Positions 42,287 to 51,860 of a stretch of 64,000 nt of DNA are shown piece by piece. The DNA is taken from positions 248,001-312,000 of the forward strand of contig NZ_VDGT01000002.1 in assembly GCF_006335015.1 (NCBI RefSeq). Reading direction: 5' to 3'. This DNA is from Streptomyces sedi (GTDB lineage Bacteria > Actinomycetota > Actinomycetes > Streptomycetales > Streptomycetaceae). The notes beneath the pieces are model-generated. The model had not been told where the DNA came from, did not search any database, and was given only the letters and a program-made list of their open reading frames with translations. Within the stretch, counting starts at the first letter, position 1. Every line of letters begins with the position of its first letter. The translations under genes and the position numbers were made by a program.

Positions 42287-43162
42287 ATGACCAGCTATAC
42301 CACTGCCCCCACACGGCTCGGCGAGACGCGGCTGCCCGACGGACGGACGCTGGGCTGGGCCGAGTGGGGCCCCGAGGACGGCGTTCCCGTCCTGCTCTGT
42401 CCCGGTGCGGCCACCAGCCGCCGACTCGGCTTCGGCCCCCAGGCCGTGGAAGCCCTCGGGGTGCGCCTGGTCTCCGCCGACCGGCCGGGCCTCGGAGCCT
42501 CGTCCCCCGCGCCGGGCCGCACGTTCGCCGACTTCGCCGAGGACATGCGACGGCTGTCCGAGGAACGCGGGCTGGGCCGCCCCGCGGTGGTGGGCAACTC
42601 CCAGGGCGCCCCGTTCGCCCTCGCCTGCGCCGTCGAGGGGGTCGCCCGCGCGCTGGCCGTCGTCTCCGGCGCGGACGAGGTCGCCGCCCCCGAGTTCGCC
42701 GACGCCCTCACCCCCGAACTGCGCGACCTCGTCACCCGAACGGAGCGGGCACCGGCCGACGCCGAGGCGTTCTTCGCCGGACTCGGCCCGGACGCGATGT
42801 GGGGGATGGTCATGGGCGGCAGTCCGGACTCGGACCTGGCCGTCTACCAGCGGCCCGAGTTCGCCGCCGCCTACCGCGCCGCGCTGGACGAGGCGTTCGC
42901 CCAGGGCGGCGCCGGCTATGCCCGCGACACCGTGCTGGCGATGGGACGTTGGCCGTTCGCGCTCGACCGGATCGGCGTGCCGGTCGACGTCTGGTACGGC
43001 GCGGAGGACACAGGACACTCACCCGACAACGGCGCCCGGCTCGCCGCCCGGATGCCCGGGGCCCGCCGTCACGTCGTGCCCGGGATCGGCGGCGCCGTGC
43101 TGTGGACCCACGCCGAGGAGGTCCTCGCCACGCTTGTCGGTAGGAACGAGGACAACGCGTAG
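42287..43162 (+). CDS. Alpha/beta-hydrolase-fold protein
   Basis: The 291-residue protein has the alpha/beta-hydrolase layout: oxyanion region 'PVLLCPGAATSRRLG', nucleophile elbow 'VVGNSQGAPFALA' (Gly-Asn-Ser-Gln-Gly, Ser at about 105), a probable acid 'VWYGAEDTGHS' and catalytic His in 'RRHVVPGIGGAVLWTHAEE' region. The oxyanion HG pair is replaced by 'PGA'. No signal peptide. It sits between tRNA-Sec and selA but has no visible selenium connection. Substrate unknown. Confidence 0.9.
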   Translation: MTSYTTAPTRLGETRLPDGRTLGWAEWGPEDGVPVLLCPGAATSRRLGFGPQAVEALGVRLVSADRPGLGASSPAPGRTFADFAEDMRRLSEERGLGRPAVVGNSQGAPFALACAVEGVARALAVVSGADEVAAPEFADALTPELRDLVTRTERAPADAEAFFAGLGPDAMWGMVMGGSPDSDLAVYQRPEFAAAYRAALDEAFAQGGAGYARDTVLAMGRWPFALDRIGVPVDVWYGAEDTGHSPDNGARLAARMPGARRHVVPGIGGAVLWTHAEEVLATLVGRNEDNA

Positions 43163-43187
43163 GGCGCCGGCCACTGGTCAGCAGTGG

Positions 43188-44876
43188 TCAGCTGATCTCC
43201 CACAGCACCCAGCCGTTGGCCATCGGATCCCAGTCGGGCTTCCAGTAGACCAGTGTCGGGTCCTCGTCCGCGGGGACCGCGGCGATCACCCAGAAGTCCG
43301 CGGTCTCCCCGACCGGCAGCACCTGATCCTCGTGCCGCCCCTGGAACTCGCCCCGACCACCGTCGACGCCGAACGCGTACCTGCTGCTGGCCGTCGGAAC
43401 GGAGCCCTCGTCAAAGGTGGTAAACGTGCCAAGGTGGCCAACCCACCCGTTGGATTCCACCGTGAGCGCCTGACCACCGAGGTTTTCCAGTGAGACGTGC
43501 AGATAGACGGGCTTGAGGCCCTCCGACTGGACTGGGCCCATGATGTCGGCCGACAGCTCACCGGGCTCGCCCGACTCGACCTGGTCCACCGTGACCGACA
43601 GCGCACTGGGCCCGGGACCTGTCCAGTCATACGGAACAGCCTCGCTGGAATCACCCAGTTCATACCGGTAGACCCCGGCCTCCTGGACCCGCACTCCGCC
43701 GATCTCCTCGGCCGGCTCCTCTTCCTCGGGGGAGGACTCCTCGGCGTCCTCCGGGGGAGACTCGCTCACCCCGGGCTGGTCACCGCCCTTCGCCGAATCC
43801 TCGTCGTCGGAAGAGGAACTCAGCGCGTACACCGTGACGGTGACGATCAGCGCGGCCACGGCGACCCCCGCCGCCACCGCCGGCCAGTGGCGGCGGCCGG
43901 GCGGAGGACCGGGTGCGGGCCCGGGAGGGGGAGGCGGCGGACCCGAGGTCATGGTCGGCGGATGCGGGGGAGCGGGGAACGCCCGCGGGGGCGGCGGCGG
44001 GACGTGCGAGGTCACCGTCGACGGCGGCGCGCCGCCGGCCAGGGCCGCGCCCAACAGCGCGTCCGCCCCCTCGCCCGACGGACGCGCCGCCGGGTCGGCG
44101 ACCAGCAGCGCCGTGAGCACCGGCTCAAGCGCCCCGGCCCGCGTCGCGCGCGGCGGCCCGTCGAGGACGGCGGCCAACGTCGCCATTGCCGTCGACCGGC
44201 GCAGCGGGTGCACGCCCTCGACGGAGACATACAGCAGCACCCCGAGCGCCCACAGGTCGGCCGCGGGCCCGCCGTCGCCGCCCCTGATCAGCTCGGGCGC
44301 CAGATACTCGGGCGAGGGAAAGGAGTCGGAGCCGCCGGACACCTCGGCCCGCCGGGCGCCCTCGGAGAGAAAGCCGGTGAGGACCGCGCCGCCCTCCGCC
44401 CTCAGGACCACGTGCTCGGGCCTGACATCGCCGTGGCGCAGCCCCGCCGCGTGCGCGGCCCGCAACGCGGAGAGCACCTGGCGCCCGAGCGCGGCGGCCT
44501 CCGCCGGCGCCAACGGCCCGTCCGCCAGACGGTCGGCGAGGGTCCGCCCGACGACCCGTTCCATCACCATCCACAGCGCCGAGTCCTCGCGGTCGACGGT
44601 GAGATGGAGAACGGTCGCCACGTGCGGATGCCCCAGCCCCGCCAGCGCTCTGGCCTCCCGCAGCGCACGTTCCTCCGGCGGCGACGCCTCGGTTCCCGCC
44701 CCGGCTTCCGCTCCGGCTTCCGCGCCGCCGAAGGGCACCCGCTTGGCCACGACCTCCCGCTGGAGATCAAGGTCGCGCGCCCGCCACACCGCGCCCGACG
44801 CTTCTTCTGAGCTGACCAGTCGCTCAACCAGTTGGAAGCGGCCGTCTATGACCCGCTTGGCGTCATCCCCGTCCAT
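43188..44876 (-). CDS. Membrane-anchored Ser/Thr protein kinase homologue, predicted pseudokinase
   Basis: The 562-residue protein has a kinase-like domain at about 10-275, a Pro-rich linker, one membrane helix near 335-355 ('VAAGVAVAALIVTVTVYALS'), a Glu-rich segment and an extracellular beta-sandwich. Lys45 (VVAKRV) and Asp150 (RHGDVRPEH) are kept, but the glycine loop is lost (VSSEEASGAV), the Asn after the catalytic Asp is His155 and the DFG Asp is Thr167 (LTGF). Mg-ATP chemistry is therefore doubtful. Pseudokinases of this kind act as signal scaffolds, for example in wall synthesis. It is divergent from selA. Confidence 0.87.
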   Translation of the reverse strand: MDGDDAKRVIDGRFQLVERLVSSEEASGAVWRARDLDLQREVVAKRVPFGGAEAGAEAGAGTEASPPEERALREARALAGLGHPHVATVLHLTVDREDSALWMVMERVVGRTLADRLADGPLAPAEAAALGRQVLSALRAAHAAGLRHGDVRPEHVVLRAEGGAVLTGFLSEGARRAEVSGGSDSFPSPEYLAPELIRGGDGGPAADLWALGVLLYVSVEGVHPLRRSTAMATLAAVLDGPPRATRAGALEPVLTALLVADPAARPSGEGADALLGAALAGGAPPSTVTSHVPPPPPRAFPAPPHPPTMTSGPPPPPPGPAPGPPPGRRHWPAVAAGVAVAALIVTVTVYALSSSSDDEDSAKGGDQPGVSESPPEDAEESSPEEEEPAEEIGGVRVQEAGVYRYELGDSSEAVPYDWTGPGPSALSVTVDQVESGEPGELSADIMGPVQSEGLKPVYLHVSLENLGGQALTVESNGWVGHLGTFTTFDEGSVPTASSRYAFGVDGGRGEFQGRHEDQVLPVGETADFWVIAAVPADEDPTLVYWKPDWDPMANGWVLWEIS

Positions 44877-45048
44877 GGCGAAAGCCTAACCACTGCGGCC
44901 CACGCCGTTGAGGGAACGTGCCGCGGCTGAGGGCACTGGTAAGCACCGGGAGCTTCGCATAGGTTGGGGCCGCCGCTGCCGCAGCCGCACGGCGTGGATC
45001 AGTGCCGGAGCCCGGGCGACGGGCCCGTTTCCCCGGGGGGAGGCCACG

Positions 45049-46374
45049 TTGACCGACGCGCGACGCCGCGTGCCGCGCACCGACATGCTGCTGCGCGATC
45101 CCCGACTCGCCGCTGCCGAACGGACGTTGGGCCCGACGCTGATCCGCAGGGCGGTCACCGAGGCCCAGGAGCGGGTGCGTGCCGGCGAGTTGCCACCCGA
45201 ACGCGCCGCCGAAGCCGCCGTCGCCGCCCTGCCACGTTCCGCCACCACCCTGCGGCCGGTGGTCAATGCCACCGGCGTCCTCGTCCATACCAATCTCGGC
45301 CGCGCGCCGCTCTCCCCGGCCGCGGTCGAGGCGCTGCTGGTCGCCTCCGGAACGACCGACATCGAGTTCGACCTGACCAGCACCGCCGCCCGCCGCGCCC
45401 GCCGGGGACGGGGCGCGCTCGCCGCTCTCGCCGAGGCGGTACCGCGCGCCGAGGCCGTCCACGTGGTCAACAACAACGCCGCCGCTCTCGCGCTCGTCGC
45501 CACGGCGCTGGCCGGCGGCAGGGAGATCGTCGTCAGCAGGGGAGAACTCGTCGAGATCGGGGACGGATTCCGGCTGCCGGAGCTCCTGGAGTCCACCGGG
45601 GCACGGCTCGTCGAGGTCGGTACCACCAACCGCACCCACCTCGCCGACTACGCCCGCGCCATCGGCCCCGCCACCGGATGTGTCCTGAAGATCCATCCGT
45701 CGAACTTCACCACCACCGGCTTTGTCTCCTCCGTACCGATCGCCCAACTGGCCGGCCTCGACGTTCCGTTGATCCATGACATCGGCTCGGGACTGCTGTC
45801 CCCGCACCCCGCGCTGCCAGCCGAGCCCGACGCCTCGACCTCGCTGGCCGACGGCGCCGACCTGGTGACCGCGAGCGGCGACAAGCTGCTCGGCGGGCCG
45901 CAGGCCGGGCTGCTGCTCGGCCGCCGCGACCTCGTCGAACGGCTCCGCACCCACCCGCTCGCCCGCGCGCTGCGTGTCGACAAACTGACGCTAGCCGCCC
46001 TGGAAGCCACCCTGCTCGGCCCGCAACCCCCCACGCGACAGGCCCTGTTGACCCCGACCGCCGCACTGGCGACCCGCGCGGCCACCCTCGTCGACCGGCT
46101 CACGGCCGGGGGCGTCGACGCCGACGCCCACGCGAGCGAGGCGCGCATCGGCGGCGGGGGAGCACCCGAAGTGGTCCTGACCAGTGCCGCCGTCGCGCTG
46201 CCCGCCGCGCTCGCCGCCCCCCTGCGCGCCGGCCGTCCGGCCGTCGTCGGCCGCCTGCACGGTGACCGACTGCTGCTCGACCTGCGGACCGTTCCGGAGG
46301 GGGAGGACACCACCCTCCTCGCCGCGATACTCGCGGCGGCGACCCCTCCCGCCGCGACGGAGCCCACGCCGTGA
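45049..46374 (+). CDS. selA: L-seryl-tRNA(Sec) selenium transferase
   Basis: TTG 45049 with GGGGGGAGG just upstream gives 441 residues; no later ATG keeps the full N-terminal domain. This PLP enzyme converts Ser-tRNA-Sec to Sec-tRNA-Sec. Landmarks: 'RPVVNATGVLVHTNLGRAPL', 'EFDLTSTAARRARRG' and the PLP lysine in 'TASGDKLLGGPQAGLLLG'. The stop overlaps the selB start (GTGA), so SelA and SelB are made together. Confidence 0.97.
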   Translation: MTDARRRVPRTDMLLRDPRLAAAERTLGPTLIRRAVTEAQERVRAGELPPERAAEAAVAALPRSATTLRPVVNATGVLVHTNLGRAPLSPAAVEALLVASGTTDIEFDLTSTAARRARRGRGALAALAEAVPRAEAVHVVNNNAAALALVATALAGGREIVVSRGELVEIGDGFRLPELLESTGARLVEVGTTNRTHLADYARAIGPATGCVLKIHPSNFTTTGFVSSVPIAQLAGLDVPLIHDIGSGLLSPHPALPAEPDASTSLADGADLVTASGDKLLGGPQAGLLLGRRDLVERLRTHPLARALRVDKLTLAALEATLLGPQPPTRQALLTPTAALATRAATLVDRLTAGGVDADAHASEARIGGGGAPEVVLTSAAVALPAALAAPLRAGRPAVVGRLHGDRLLLDLRTVPEGEDTTLLAAILAAATPPAATEPTP

Positions 46375-48182
46375 CCCCAACCCCCCACGCTGGACTGGTC
46401 GTCGCGACGGCCGGCCACGTCGACCACGGCAAGTCCACCCTGCTGCGCGCACTCACCGGCACCGACCCCGACCGGCTCGCGGAGGAACGCCGCCGCGGCC
46501 TCACGGTCGACCTCGGCTTCGTCTGGACAACCGCGCCGGACGGCCGCCCGCTCGCCTTCGTCGACGTGCCGGGGCACCACCGCTATCTGGCCACCACCTT
46601 CGCCGGCGTCGCCACCGCGCCCGCGGTGCTGCTGGTGGTCTCCGCCGACGAGGGCTGGCGCCGACAGACCGACGAACACCTCGCCGCCATCGACGCGTTC
46701 GGTATCCGCTCCGGCATTCTCGTCATCACCCGCACCGACCTCGCCGACCCCGAGCCGGCCCGCGCCCAGTCGGCGGAACGCCTCGCCCGCAGCGGCCTCG
46801 GCGAACTCCCCGCCGTCGCGGTCAGCGCCCGCACCGGCACCGGCCTCGCTCAACTACGCGCGGAACTGGGGGCGTTGGCCGCCAGCCTGCCCGCCCCCGA
46901 CGTCGCGGCACCGGTAAGGCTCTGGCTGGACCGCGCGTTCACCATCGACGGCTCCGGCACGGTCGTCACCGGCACCCTGACCGCCGGCACCCTCTCCGTC
47001 GACGACACCCTCCGGCTGGCACCCACCGACGCGCCCGTCCAGGTCCGCGGGCTGCAGAGCCTCGGCCGCGATGTCCCCCGGATCACCGGTCCGGCCCGGG
47101 TCGCCGTCAACCTCCGCCGTATCCAGGCAGACCAACTCGGCAGAGGAAACGCCCTGTTGACACCGGAGCGCTGGTGGAACGCCACCACCGTCGACATTCG
47201 TCACGACCCGGTCGCCCCCGGGCCCGCCGGCGCCTCGGCCACGCCCCGGTGGCTGCCCGCCGAACCACTGGTCCACTGCGGAACGGCAGCGACCAGTGCC
47301 CGGCTGCGACCACTTGGCGAGGACACGGCCCGACTCACCCTGCACACCCCTCTGCCCCTGCACGTCGGCGACCGGCTCCTGCTGCGTGACCCCGGCTCCC
47401 GGCTGCTTCTCGGCGCCACGGTCCTCGACCTCGACCCGCCCCTGCTCACCGGTCGGGGCGCGGCGGCCCATCGCGCACGCCGCCTCGCGGCCATCACGGA
47501 ACCGACCGACCCCGCCGTTCGCCTGGCGGCCACCGGGCTGGCCCGGCGCCACCAACTCGCCGCCATGGGCTATGCGTTGCCACCCCCGGGTGACCACTGG
47601 CTGGTCGACCCCGCGCACGCCGAACGCCTCACCAGCGTGCTCGCCGAGGCCGTCCGCGACCACGCCGCCGTCCATCCCGACGACCCGGGGCTGCCGCTGG
47701 CCGCGGCGCGGCGGCGGCTGCAACTCCCCGACGGGGTACCGCTGTCGACGTTCACCGGCCCGGGCCTCGTGGAGCGCGGGGAACGCCTCTACCGCGCGAT
47801 CGACGCCGAACGGTTGCCGCCGGCCGTGGCCGCCGCCCTCGAACGGCTGCTGGGGCACCTGGCCGATGCCCCGTTCGCGGCCCCCACTCGTCAACGTCTG
47901 AACGAACTCGGCCTGAGCGGCGCGGCGTTGGCGCTCCTGGTGCGGCGCGGTCGGCTGGAGCGCGTCGGCGCGCTGTATCTCGCCCCCGGGGCGACCACCC
48001 GGGCCGGGGCCCGGCTGCGGGCGCTGCCACAGCCGTTCACGGTGGGGGAGGCCGCCCGGGCGCTGGGGACCAGCCGGCGGGTGGCGATCCCGCTTCTGGA
48101 GGCGTTGGACGCCGCCACCCTCACTCGACGCCACCCCGACGGTCGCCGCACCGCGCGGGACCCCGTTCCCTACCTCAGTTGA
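46371..48182 (+). CDS. selB: Selenocysteine-specific translation elongation factor
   Basis: GTG 46371 overlaps the selA stop. The 603-residue protein has an EF-Tu-like GTPase (G1 'GHVDHGKSTLLRAL', G3 'DVPGHHRYLAT', G4-like 'TRTD'), two beta-barrel domains (about 175-340) and C-terminal winged helices (about 380-600) that bind the mRNA SECIS hairpin. It delivers Sec-tRNA to UGA codons. No certain selenoprotein gene lies in the window, apart from the speculative case at 37640. The last eight bases overlap the convergent hypothetical gene. Confidence 0.97.
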   Translation: MTPTPHAGLVVATAGHVDHGKSTLLRALTGTDPDRLAEERRRGLTVDLGFVWTTAPDGRPLAFVDVPGHHRYLATTFAGVATAPAVLLVVSADEGWRRQTDEHLAAIDAFGIRSGILVITRTDLADPEPARAQSAERLARSGLGELPAVAVSARTGTGLAQLRAELGALAASLPAPDVAAPVRLWLDRAFTIDGSGTVVTGTLTAGTLSVDDTLRLAPTDAPVQVRGLQSLGRDVPRITGPARVAVNLRRIQADQLGRGNALLTPERWWNATTVDIRHDPVAPGPAGASATPRWLPAEPLVHCGTAATSARLRPLGEDTARLTLHTPLPLHVGDRLLLRDPGSRLLLGATVLDLDPPLLTGRGAAAHRARRLAAITEPTDPAVRLAATGLARRHQLAAMGYALPPPGDHWLVDPAHAERLTSVLAEAVRDHAAVHPDDPGLPLAAARRRLQLPDGVPLSTFTGPGLVERGERLYRAIDAERLPPAVAAALERLLGHLADAPFAAPTRQRLNELGLSGAALALLVRRGRLERVGALYLAPGATTRAGARLRALPQPFTVGEAARALGTSRRVAIPLLEALDAATLTRRHPDGRRTARDPVPYLS

Positions 48183-48711
48183 GGTCCGTCCACCCGTACG
48201 TCAAGAACTCCTTGTCGCCGACCGCGATCGGCATCCCGGGGAGCGGGTCGGGGTCCGCAGGGTCCACGAGGAGCAGCGGTTCCTCGTGTTCGTCCGGGGT
48301 CGCCAGTGGTTCGGTGAGTGGCGGCAGGTGCGCGACGGCGGTTGCCCAGTCGATGGTGTAGCTCCTGCCGTGGTGGAGCGCGGGCAGCGGCTCTCCGTCC
48401 CCATCGCCCACGCACAGGTCGGCCAGGGTGCGTGTTTCGCCGTCGACACACCGGGCGTGGAGGTGCGGGCCGAGGTCGATGCCGTGCGTCAGCGTGCCTC
48501 GTTGGACCACCCAGAGACATACCAGTTCGCCGATGCCCGTCAGGGGGCTTCCCTCGGAATACCGCTCCGCCAGCACCCGGCGGAGCTCGTCGGGGTCGGT
48601 GGACAGATAGCCCTGGTCGAAGGAGTGCGGCGCGGGTATGTACAGGAACTCCAGCAGGTAGTAACTGCGCAGCACCCCGTCGAGGTCCTCCTCTGACAGA
48701 TGTGTCAACAC
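48175..48711 (-). CDS. Hypothetical protein
   Basis: GTG 48711 (or TTG 48708) follows GGAGG closely and gives about 178 residues; the frame upstream to 48924 is Pro/Gly-rich and unlikely to be translated. The protein opens 'VLTHLSEEDLDGVLRSYYLL' and is acidic, with a Pro-rich loop 'VDPADPDPLPGMP' near the end. No signal or membrane segment. I do not recognise a family. Its end overlaps selB by eight bases. Confidence 0.6.
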   Translation of the reverse strand: MLTHLSEEDLDGVLRSYYLLEFLYIPAPHSFDQGYLSTDPDELRRVLAERYSEGSPLTGIGELVCLWVVQRGTLTHGIDLGPHLHARCVDGETRTLADLCVGDGDGEPLPALHHGRSYTIDWATAVAHLPPLTEPLATPDEHEEPLLLVDPADPDPLPGMPIAVGDKEFLTYGWTDLN

Positions 48712-48921
48712 GTCCTCCGGAAGAACGAGCGCCCGACGGTCGGGAGCGCAGTCTACCGGCGCGCTCCGGTCGGCTCGGACGCCCCCGTGCGACCCGGCGC
48801 CTGCCCCCGTGCGACCCGATGCCCCCGGTCTGCCGCGGCCCGGGAGCGGGGATGGGAACGGGAGGTGGGGGCGTCGCGAGAGGGCTGGGGGAGGGTTGAG
48901 CGGAAGCGGAGTGAACCTTGT

Positions 48922-48957
48922 CACTGACCGATCGGTCAGTGCTGACCGATCGGTCAG
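48922..48957. promoter_or_regulatory. Tandem palindromic TetR operators
   Basis: CACTGACCGATCGGTCAGTG (48922-48941, exact) is followed at once by CTGACCGATCGGTCAG (48942-48957, exact); both carry the TGACCGATCGGTCA core with centres 18 bases apart. They end 14 bases before the TetR start, so the regulator should repress itself and the MMPL gene. Confidence 0.88.
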
Positions 48958-48971
48958 GTTACGGTGGGGGC

Positions 48972-49535
48972 ATGGCCCGCCCCTCAGCCGCGCTCCGCGG
49001 CCGCATCCTGGACTCCTCCCGGCGCCTCTTCTCCGAGCGCGGCTACGAGGCCACCTCGTTGCAGGAGATCGCCTCCGACGTGGGCTGCTCCAAGGCCGCG
49101 CTGCTTTACCACTTCAAGAACAAGGACGCGCTGCTCGCCGAACTGCTGACCCCCGTCGGGCAACGGCTGGCCGAGCTGCTGGAGAAGGTGGCCCCGCTCG
49201 ACGGCGAGGAACTGGTCAGGACCACGGTGAACGACCTGGTCAACAGCGCGCTGGAGTACCGGCTGGAGATCCGGCTGCTCTTCGAGGACCTGCCCCGGCT
49301 GCCGGCCAGGCCCGAGCTGAACCTGCTGCCCGACAGCACCGAGCGGCTGCTCGACTGCCTGACCGGAAGATCCCGCGACCCCCGCGCCAGGGTGGCCGCC
49401 TCCATGGTGCTGGCCGGGGTCGCCCTGACCGTGAGCGCCCGCGACGAGGCGCCCGTCGGCGGCGACGGCTCCGACGCCGACCTGCGGCACGGCCTGGTCG
49501 AGGCCGCCCTGCGGGCCCTCGGCCAGGACCTCTGA
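48972..49535 (+). CDS. TetR-family repressor of the MMPL exporter
   Basis: ATG 48972 after a GGTGGGGG tract gives 187 residues. The helix-turn-helix spans about 10-55: 'ILDSSRRLFSERGYEATSLQ', 'IASDVGCSKAALLYHF'. The C-terminal domain has 'VNDLVNSALEYRLEIRLLFE'. A translation start at 48918 would lie upstream of both operators, so it is rejected. Operators at its promoter and the MMPL gene 81 bases downstream make it an autorepressor that senses the pump's substrate. Confidence 0.94.
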   Translation: MARPSAALRGRILDSSRRLFSERGYEATSLQEIASDVGCSKAALLYHFKNKDALLAELLTPVGQRLAELLEKVAPLDGEELVRTTVNDLVNSALEYRLEIRLLFEDLPRLPARPELNLLPDSTERLLDCLTGRSRDPRARVAASMVLAGVALTVSARDEAPVGGDGSDADLRHGLVEAALRALGQDL

Positions 49536-49616
49536 TCCCCGGCGCCCGCCTCGCCCCCGGCGCGGCCGTCGGGCCCGCATGACACCGCACGACCCTCCCC
49601 TCCGAAGGAAGACCTC

Positions 49617-51860
49617 ATGGCTACCCTCCTCTACCGGCTCGGCCGCGCGGCGTTCCGCCGCCGCGGACGCGTGGTCGCGGTCTGGCTGCTTCTGCTGGGC
49701 CTGCTCGGCGGCGCTGCCGCCGCGTTCAGCGGAACGATGACGGACGACTTCACCATGCCGGGCACCGAATCCCAGCGGGCGATGGACGCGCTGGAACGCG
49801 ACTTCCCGCAGGCGTCCGGCGCCGCCGGCACCGTCGTGGTCGCGGCCCCCGAGGGCGAGACGCTGGAACAAGCCGACCTCGCGCCCCTGGTCAGGGAGGC
49901 GGCGGACATACCGGGCGTCGTGGCCGCGATGGACCCCTTCGCCACCGGCGCCGTCTCCGAAGACGGGCGCTTCGCGTTGATCCAGACCCAGTTCGACAGC
50001 GTCGTCGCCGACATCACCCAGGAACAGACCGACGCGTTCCAGCGGGTCGGCGCCGACGCCGACGGCCTGCGGGTGGAACACGGTGGTGAGGTGGTCACCG
50101 CCCAGGCGGGTGTCCACGCGGGTGCGACCGAGGTCATCGGCGTGGTGGTCGCAGCGGTCGTGCTGGTACTTACCTTTGGTTCCCTGGTAGCTGCCGGGAT
50201 GACCCTGTTGAACGCGCTGATCGGCGTCGGCGTCGGCATGGCCGGGTTGTTCGCGCTCAGCGGCTCCGTCGAACTCAGCTCCACCGCCCCGATCCTCGCG
50301 CTGATGCTCGGCCTGGCCGTCGGCATCGACTACTCGCTCTTCCTCGCCTCCCGCTACCGCCAACTCCTCACCGAGGGGGTCGCCCCCGAGGAGGCCGCCG
50401 GCCGTGCCACCGGCACCGCGGGATCGGCCGTCGTCTTCGCCGGCGCCACGGTCGTCATCGCCCTGTCCGGCCTGTCCGTCGTCGGCATCCCCTTCCTGAC
50501 CGTGATGGGCCTGGCCGCCGCCGCGACCGTCGCCGTGGCCGTCGTGGTCGCCCTCACCCTGCTGCCCGCGATACTCGGCTACGCCGGTGACCGCGTGCTG
50601 CCCCGCGCCCGGCGCGGCGGAACGGCGAACGGTCGCGCCGACTCGACAGACGCCGACGCGGCGCGCCACGCCGACGCCTCCGACCGCGCCGACGCCTCCG
50701 ACCGCGCCGACGTCTCCGAGTCGACGGGGCAGCGGTCCGACCGCGGCGCCGGCTTCGCCTGGGGCCGACTGGTCACCCGTCTCCGTCTTCCGCTGCTCCT
50801 CGTCGGGGTGGCCGGCCTCGGGCTGCTCGCGCTGCCGATGCAGGACATGCGGCTGGCGCTCCCGGACGCCTCGACGGCGGCGGAGGACAGCCCCGAGAGG
50901 CAGGCTTACGACCTGACCACCGAGGGCTTCGGCCCGGGTTTCAACGCCCGCCTCGTCGCCGTCGTCACCGGAGACGACCCCGCGGCGACCGCCCGGGCCG
51001 CCGAGGAGGCCGCCGGCGTCATCAACGCCACCGAGGGGGTCGTCGCGGTCACCCCGCCGCAGCGCAACGAGACCGGTACCACCGCGCTGTTGAACGTCAC
51101 GCCGGCGACCGGTCCGACCGACGCCGCGACGGAGGACACCGTCCACGCGCTCCGTGACCAGGTCGCCGACATCGAGGGCGCCGACATCGCCCTGACCGGC
51201 ACCACCGCCGTGGGCATCGACGTCTCCGAGAAGCTCGCCGACGCCCTGCCCGTCTATCTGCTCCTGGTCGTCGGGCTGTCCTTCTTCCTGCTGATGCTGG
51301 TCTTCCGCTCGGTCCTGGTCCCGCTGAAGGCCGCCGTCGGGTTCCTGCTGACCGTGGGCGCCACGTTCGGCCTCACCGTCGCCGTCTTCCAGGAGGGGCA
51401 CCTCGCCGAACTCATCGGCCTGGATACCACTGGTCCACTGGTCAGCTTCCTGCCGATCCTGCTCATCGGCATCCTCTTCGGACTGGCCATGGACTACGAG
51501 GTCTTCCTCGTCTCCCGGATGAGGGAGGACTACGTCCACGGCCACGCCCCGCGCCAGGCCACCATCAACGGCCTGGGACACAACGGCCGCGTCGTCACGG
51601 CCGCCGCCGTCATCATGATCTCCGTCTTCGCCGGCTTCGCGCTCGCGGACGACCCGATCATCAAGTCGATCGGCTTCGCCCTCGCCGTCGGCGTGCTCAT
51701 CGACGCCTTCGTCGTGCGCATGACCCTGGTGCCCGCCGCGATGGCCCTGCTGGGGCGCGCCGCGTGGTGGCTGCCGCGCTCGTTGGACCGCGCGCTGCCC
51801 GACCTCGACGTCGAGGGCGAACGGCTCCAACGCCAACTGGCCGGCGACCGCGCCGAGTAG
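49617..51860 (+). CDS. MMPL-family membrane transporter
   Basis: The 747-residue protein has the MMPL/RND architecture: helix 1 at about 17-37, an extracytoplasmic domain, helices 2-6 at about 175-320 with 'LMLGLAVGIDYSLFLASRYR', a linker with DADAADR-type repeats (about 340-375), and a second copy of the set with 'LLIGILFGLAMDYEVFLVSR' at about 615-635. The paired GxDY/MDYE motifs carry the proton-relay Asp. Such proteins export lipids or drugs. ATG follows GAAGGAAG. Regulation by the adjacent TetR is clear from the operators. Substrate unknown. Confidence 0.94.
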   Translation: MATLLYRLGRAAFRRRGRVVAVWLLLLGLLGGAAAAFSGTMTDDFTMPGTESQRAMDALERDFPQASGAAGTVVVAAPEGETLEQADLAPLVREAADIPGVVAAMDPFATGAVSEDGRFALIQTQFDSVVADITQEQTDAFQRVGADADGLRVEHGGEVVTAQAGVHAGATEVIGVVVAAVVLVLTFGSLVAAGMTLLNALIGVGVGMAGLFALSGSVELSSTAPILALMLGLAVGIDYSLFLASRYRQLLTEGVAPEEAAGRATGTAGSAVVFAGATVVIALSGLSVVGIPFLTVMGLAAAATVAVAVVVALTLLPAILGYAGDRVLPRARRGGTANGRADSTDADAARHADASDRADASDRADVSESTGQRSDRGAGFAWGRLVTRLRLPLLLVGVAGLGLLALPMQDMRLALPDASTAAEDSPERQAYDLTTEGFGPGFNARLVAVVTGDDPAATARAAEEAAGVINATEGVVAVTPPQRNETGTTALLNVTPATGPTDAATEDTVHALRDQVADIEGADIALTGTTAVGIDVSEKLADALPVYLLLVVGLSFFLLMLVFRSVLVPLKAAVGFLLTVGATFGLTVAVFQEGHLAELIGLDTTGPLVSFLPILLIGILFGLAMDYEVFLVSRMREDYVHGHAPRQATINGLGHNGRVVTAAAVIMISVFAGFALADDPIIKSIGFALAVGVLIDAFVVRMTLVPAAMALLGRAAWWLPRSLDRALPDLDVEGERLQRQLAGDRAE

